In this document: in pieces, positions 60,721-64,000 of the stretch
Numbering within the stretch: the first letter of the stretch is position 1
Layout of the letters: each line of letters opens with the position of its first letter
From: Nonomuraea sp. MG754425
Lineage (GTDB): Bacteria; Actinomycetota; Actinomycetes; Streptosporangiales; Streptosporangiaceae
Direction: 5' to 3'
Assembly (NCBI RefSeq): GCF_021699195.1
Contig: NZ_SSXE01000014.1
Span: 18,777 to 82,776 of the forward strand
DNA: 64,000 bases
The notes under the pieces: generated by a model
The model's database searches: none
What the model saw: the letters and a program-made list of their open reading frames with translations, nothing else
What the model was told of the DNA's origin: nothing
Made by a program: the position numbers and the translations under genes

Positions 60721-63116
60721 GCCCGAGCCCGCAGCATCCCGCCCGCGACACGATCCCCGTCGGCGACATCGAGCTGCACGACCACTACCTGCCCGCGCTG
60801 CCCGCCGGCGACTACCGAGTCGAGGTCACCCACGCCCTGCGCACCGGCCAGTACGACAACGCCTCCGTCGTCGGGGGCACCTTCACCGCCGTCCAGAACT
60901 TCACGGTCCGCGGCCCGCAGGTCGCGATCGACGCCGGCGCGGTGCTCGCCGTGCAGCCGCCGGACGCCTCCAGCGGCCGGTTCGCCGAGGTGCTGCCCCA
61001 CGTGGTGCTCGGCGACCCGATGCTCCCGTGGGAACGCGCGATGCCGGGCGCCCCGCCCGGCACCCCCTGGCTGGCGCTGCTGGTCCTGACCGACGACCAG
61101 CTCGTCGGCGGGACGGCCTCCCCGACCCGGACGATCTCCGGCACGGTCGGCGACTTCCTGGCCGCCGACGAGACCGTGCTCAAACCCGAGCTGAAGGTCG
61201 AGTCCGACGTCGGCGACACCGATCCGTGCACCTACATCCAGGTCGATGCCGACGACTTCCACGCGGTCGCGCCCCGCCTGGACGAGCTGCGCTTCCTGGC
61301 GCACTGCCGGGGCGCCAACACCGGGGACCGGCCCATCCTCGGTCTCCAGGAGGACGGGCTGTTCGCCGTCGTCGTCGCCAACCGCTTTCCCGCCGACGCC
61401 CCGCCCGGCTCCACCGCCGTGACCAAGAACATCGTGCACCTGGTCTCCCTGGAGGGCCACGAGAAGCTCCTCGTGGACGGGCCCGACTTCCAGGGACGCG
61501 CGTCGGTGGCGCTGCTGTCGCTCGCGAGCTGGTCGTTCTGGGCCTACCCCGACCTGGCGGCCGACTTCGCCGACCTGGCCGAGGGCCTCACCCGCCGCCC
61601 CGACGGGGCACGGGCCGACCGGGCGGACATGTGGCTGCGGCTGCCCTCGCCCTACCGGGACGACGCCGGCACCCCGGCCCCGCAGCGGCAGGTGGCCCGG
61701 CGGCTCGGCGACGGGTACGTGCCGCTGCCGTACCTGACGCGGTCGGGGGAGTCCACCTTCGGCTGGTACCGGGGGCCGCTCACCCCCGTCGTGCCGGTGG
61801 CCACCGCGCGGGCGGCGCAGGCCACCACCGCCGACGCGCTCATCGGCTACGACCCCGTCTGGGGCGGCTTCGACGTGTCGCTGGCGACCGCGTTCGAGAC
61901 CGGCCGGTCGATCGCGCTGGCCGACGCCGCCTTCGCCCAGCACCTGCTGGCGTTCAAACACGCCGCCCGGCACCTCGTGGACGTGCTCTACCACCAGTCC
62001 GTCAGCACCCACCTGCCGCAGGACGGCGACGGGGGGCCGCGGACCGCGCGGGCCGCGTTCGGCGGCCTTCTCGACGGCGACCTGCTCGCCGCCCTCGGCA
62101 CCCCGCCGGGCCGGCCCGACGCCCCGTGGTCGCCGCCCGCGCCGGCCGGTCCGCCGTCCGACGCGACCCAGGCGCTGGAGGACTTCCTGCGCTCCAGCGC
62201 CACCCAGGCCACCCTGACCGAGGCGCTGGCCGACGGCGACGGGCTCGCCGAGCACTTCGCCCCCATCGCGCGCTGGCTCGGACGTCTCCTGCTGCTCAAC
62301 CCCGTGCCGTTCACCCACCTGGTGCCGGACGAGGGGATGCTGCCGCAGGAGTCGTTACGCTTCTTCCACCTCGACCCGAGCTGGCTGAACGCGCTGGTCT
62401 CCGGCGCGTTGAGCATCGGGGCGCAGTCCAGCCGCGACACCCTCCAGGACCAGATCGTGGCCGGGACGGTCCGGGCCGCGGCGGCCCGCGAGGCGGCGGC
62501 GCACCGCGACACCCTGCGCGACGCCGCCCCAGATGAGACCGGCGCTGATGAGACCGGCGCTGATGAGACCGGAGCCGATCAGCCCCGGGACGTCGGGGAC
62601 GGCCTGGGCAGCGCCACCCGGCCGGTCTCCGGACTGCTGCTGCGCTCGGCGCTGGTCTCCGGCTGGCCGAACCTGGCCGTCCGCGCCACCGACCGGGGCG
62701 GCACGCCGCTGCCGGTGCTGCGCATGGACCATCTGGCCCCCACCATGCTGCTGTGTCTGTTCGACGGCCTGCCCGCGATGGTCGAGCTGCGCGAACCCCA
62801 GGAAGGCTTCCGGTTCGGGGTCGAGGACCACGGCGTGATCTGGCTGCGGAACCTGCTGCCGCCCGGCTCGTCCACCGACCTGGGGCTCGGCGCGCAACTC
62901 GGCACCGACGTCACCTTCGGCGTCCTGGACCACCTGCGGACGGGCGGCGTCGGCCGGGTGCTGAACCTCGGCTCGCTCGTCCCCGCGCTGCAGGCCGCGC
63001 TGGATCGCGCGCACGACGCCGCCATCGGCACGATCGGCCCCGCCGACCTGGCCATGCAGATGGTCAAGGTCCCCGAAGCCATCCATTTCACCGGCCCGAA
63101 CGGAGACCGAGGTTGA
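60717..63116 (+). CDS. Large protein of unknown function (799 aa), coupled to the DUF6603-like gene
   Basis: Starts at GTG 60717 overlapping the previous stop (GTGA). No recognisable family. Visible features: an N-terminal beta-rich half (GDIELHDHYLPALPAGDYRV; LPHVVLGDPMLPWER; WLALLVLTDDQLVGG) and a helical second half (FAQHLLAFKHAARHLVDVLY; VPFTHLVPDEGMLPQES). A short tandem repeat ADETG lies near residue 607. No signal peptide, membrane segment or enzyme motif. The phrase 'LPHVVLGDPMLPWER' hints at a structural or assembly protein but this is not evidence of function. Confidence 0.8.
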   Translation: MSPSPQHPARDTIPVGDIELHDHYLPALPAGDYRVEVTHALRTGQYDNASVVGGTFTAVQNFTVRGPQVAIDAGAVLAVQPPDASSGRFAEVLPHVVLGDPMLPWERAMPGAPPGTPWLALLVLTDDQLVGGTASPTRTISGTVGDFLAADETVLKPELKVESDVGDTDPCTYIQVDADDFHAVAPRLDELRFLAHCRGANTGDRPILGLQEDGLFAVVVANRFPADAPPGSTAVTKNIVHLVSLEGHEKLLVDGPDFQGRASVALLSLASWSFWAYPDLAADFADLAEGLTRRPDGARADRADMWLRLPSPYRDDAGTPAPQRQVARRLGDGYVPLPYLTRSGESTFGWYRGPLTPVVPVATARAAQATTADALIGYDPVWGGFDVSLATAFETGRSIALADAAFAQHLLAFKHAARHLVDVLYHQSVSTHLPQDGDGGPRTARAAFGGLLDGDLLAALGTPPGRPDAPWSPPAPAGPPSDATQALEDFLRSSATQATLTEALADGDGLAEHFAPIARWLGRLLLLNPVPFTHLVPDEGMLPQESLRFFHLDPSWLNALVSGALSIGAQSSRDTLQDQIVAGTVRAAAAREAAAHRDTLRDAAPDETGADETGADETGADQPRDVGDGLGSATRPVSGLLLRSALVSGWPNLAVRATDRGGTPLPVLRMDHLAPTMLLCLFDGLPAMVELREPQEGFRFGVEDHGVIWLRNLLPPGSSTDLGLGAQLGTDVTFGVLDHLRTGGVGRVLNLGSLVPALQAALDRAHDAAIGTIGPADLAMQMVKVPEAIHFTGPNGDRG
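62532..62576 (+). repeat. 15-bp tandem repeat (three copies)
   Basis: GATGAGACCGGCGCT repeated three times, the last copy slightly diverged, encoding (DETGA)3. It lies in a flexible linker of the 799-residue protein. Confidence 0.9.
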
Positions 63117-64000
63117 CCATCCGTCCCGCACTCCTCGTCCCCGTCAGCCTGGACGCCCTCGTGGTGAACTCCGCCCTGCGGGGCCGGGACGGCTTTCGCA
63201 CCTGGCAGCACAACTACCGGGCGCTGGACGACTACCTGAGCCCGGAGCCGGACGAGGGCGACCGGCAGAGCAACGAGCAGGGCCTCGACCACACCGGCGT
63301 GCACCTGCACTGGACGCTGCCCCGGGGGCTGCGGCACGGCGTCCAGGACCCGGAGACCGGGGAGATCGGGTACCCGCTGGTGCCCAACCGGTGGCTGGTG
63401 GTCCGGCACAGCGGCTCCGCCACCCGCCGCGTCAAGGCGTGGGTGATCGAGAGTGACTGCCCCTTCAGCGCCACCGCCTACCGCGGCGGGCACTCCTACC
63501 AGCGCTCCAGCCCCTACCTGGTCAGCGGGGCCACCCTGCGCGGCTGGCAGGCCAGCCCCGACCCCTATCGCAACAGCATGACGTCCCCCGTGCCCCAGGT
63601 GCTGATCGGGCTCGCCTTCCCGCTCACCGACACCACCACGCCGTGGACGGAACGGGCCGCGGGCGATCCCCTGTTCGTCACCGCCATGGCCACCGGCGAC
63701 CCGTACTTCACCACCTACACCGCGCACAACGGCAACGTCTTCTCCTTCCTCGACGACCTGTCCGACGTGTCCACCACGGACACGCTCGGCTACCAGGTCA
63801 TCGGCTGGTACTCCAACCCCGGCGCGGACGTCCTCGCGTCCCTCCCGGCGGGCACCTCGTACGCCGACCACCTCGCCCACCTCGGCTGGCAGGACCCCCG
63901 CCTCACCGGCACCCCCGACCAGGACGGCGCGGTCACCCCCGCCACCCGCAGCCTGTACTGCGGCACCGCCCTGACCGTCGTCTGGGACGCGAACGCCACC
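63113..64000 (+). CDS. Large protein of unknown function, cut by the window edge (first 296 aa)
   Basis: A TTG at 63113 overlaps the preceding stop (TTGA), the same coupling pattern as the two genes before. The frame remains open to the window end. The visible part begins TIRPALLVPVSLDALVVN and contains HTGVHLHWTLPRGLRHG and YPLVPNRWLVVRHSG, which recur in a group of actinobacterial proteins of unknown function that I cannot name. Codon bias is strongly coding. No signal peptide. It may extend far beyond the window; its total size and any further operon genes are unknown. Confidence 0.8.
   Translation, partial: MTIRPALLVPVSLDALVVNSALRGRDGFRTWQHNYRALDDYLSPEPDEGDRQSNEQGLDHTGVHLHWTLPRGLRHGVQDPETGEIGYPLVPNRWLVVRHSGSATRRVKAWVIESDCPFSATAYRGGHSYQRSSPYLVSGATLRGWQASPDPYRNSMTSPVPQVLIGLAFPLTDTTTPWTERAAGDPLFVTAMATGDPYFTTYTAHNGNVFSFLDDLSDVSTTDTLGYQVIGWYSNPGADVLASLPAGTSYADHLAHLGWQDPRLTGTPDQDGAVTPATRSLYCGTALTVVWDANAT

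Noticed and set aside
54988..64000. Contractile injection system or phage tail cluster
   Set aside because: The large proteins show no sheath, tube, baseplate or AAA ATPase motifs in the visible part; the idea cannot be excluded only because the operon is cut.

Overview
The window is high-GC actinobacterial DNA. The PknG/GlnH/GlnX signalling locus, the abundant GTG starts, the 4-bp ATGA/GTGA gene overlaps and the mix of secreted plant-polymer hydrolases fit a filamentous soil actinomycete. I infer the Streptosporangiales (Nonomuraea/Streptosporangium-like), but no rRNA is present to prove it. There are no CRISPR arrays, insertion sequences or integrases that I can see; the only RNA gene is one tRNA-Asn.

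Layout. 1-4.2 kb: a partial lipoprotein, DNA primase (dnaG) and a primary-type sigma factor. 4.2-12.5 kb: a seven-gene, tightly overlapping minus-strand operon: coiled-coil protein, PknG-like kinase, PP2C phosphatase, VWA protein, FHA protein, GlnX-like membrane sensor, GlnH-like binding lipoprotein. 12.6-15.2 kb: a 52-aa membrane protein, a GH63/MGH-like glycosidase with a small partner, a YtxH-like protein and tRNA-Asn with a strong terminator. 15.4-20.6 kb: bacterial nitric-oxide synthase, a tyrosine phosphatase, a crotonase, galactokinase and a short PLP enzyme. 20.7-30.4 kb: a 1645-aa TPR protein, a TetR/rifampicin-phosphotransferase-like pair, a Tat-exported intradiol dioxygenase and a group-1 truncated haemoglobin.

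30.7-48.1 kb is a plant cell-wall degradation region: a secreted GH43 and a second secreted glycosidase in one operon, a fused pectin methylesterase-pectate lyase divergent from a modular GH10 xylanase, and an intracellular GH95-like enzyme coupled to a GH43 xylosidase. Between these lie an SDR/XRE pair, an Rpn-like nuclease-fold gene and a DUF2867-like gene. The promoters here carry clear palindromes (LacI-type and the GAAACTTTC xylanase motif), so induction by sugar-responsive repressors is the simplest reading.

48-64 kb holds the most unusual content. A 1482-residue caspase-like/STAND ATPase/WD40 protein has the architecture of bacterial conflict and cell-death proteins. It is followed by a secreted C39-type protease and a zinc-lid adenylate kinase. 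Then comes a membrane protein and a gene for a ribosome-inactivating protein (ricin-A-like rRNA N-glycosidase), which leads a tightly packed run of very large proteins: a 1329-aa DUF6603-like protein, a 799-aa unknown and a third unknown cut by the window edge. This RIP-led operon is my best candidate for an undescribed system.
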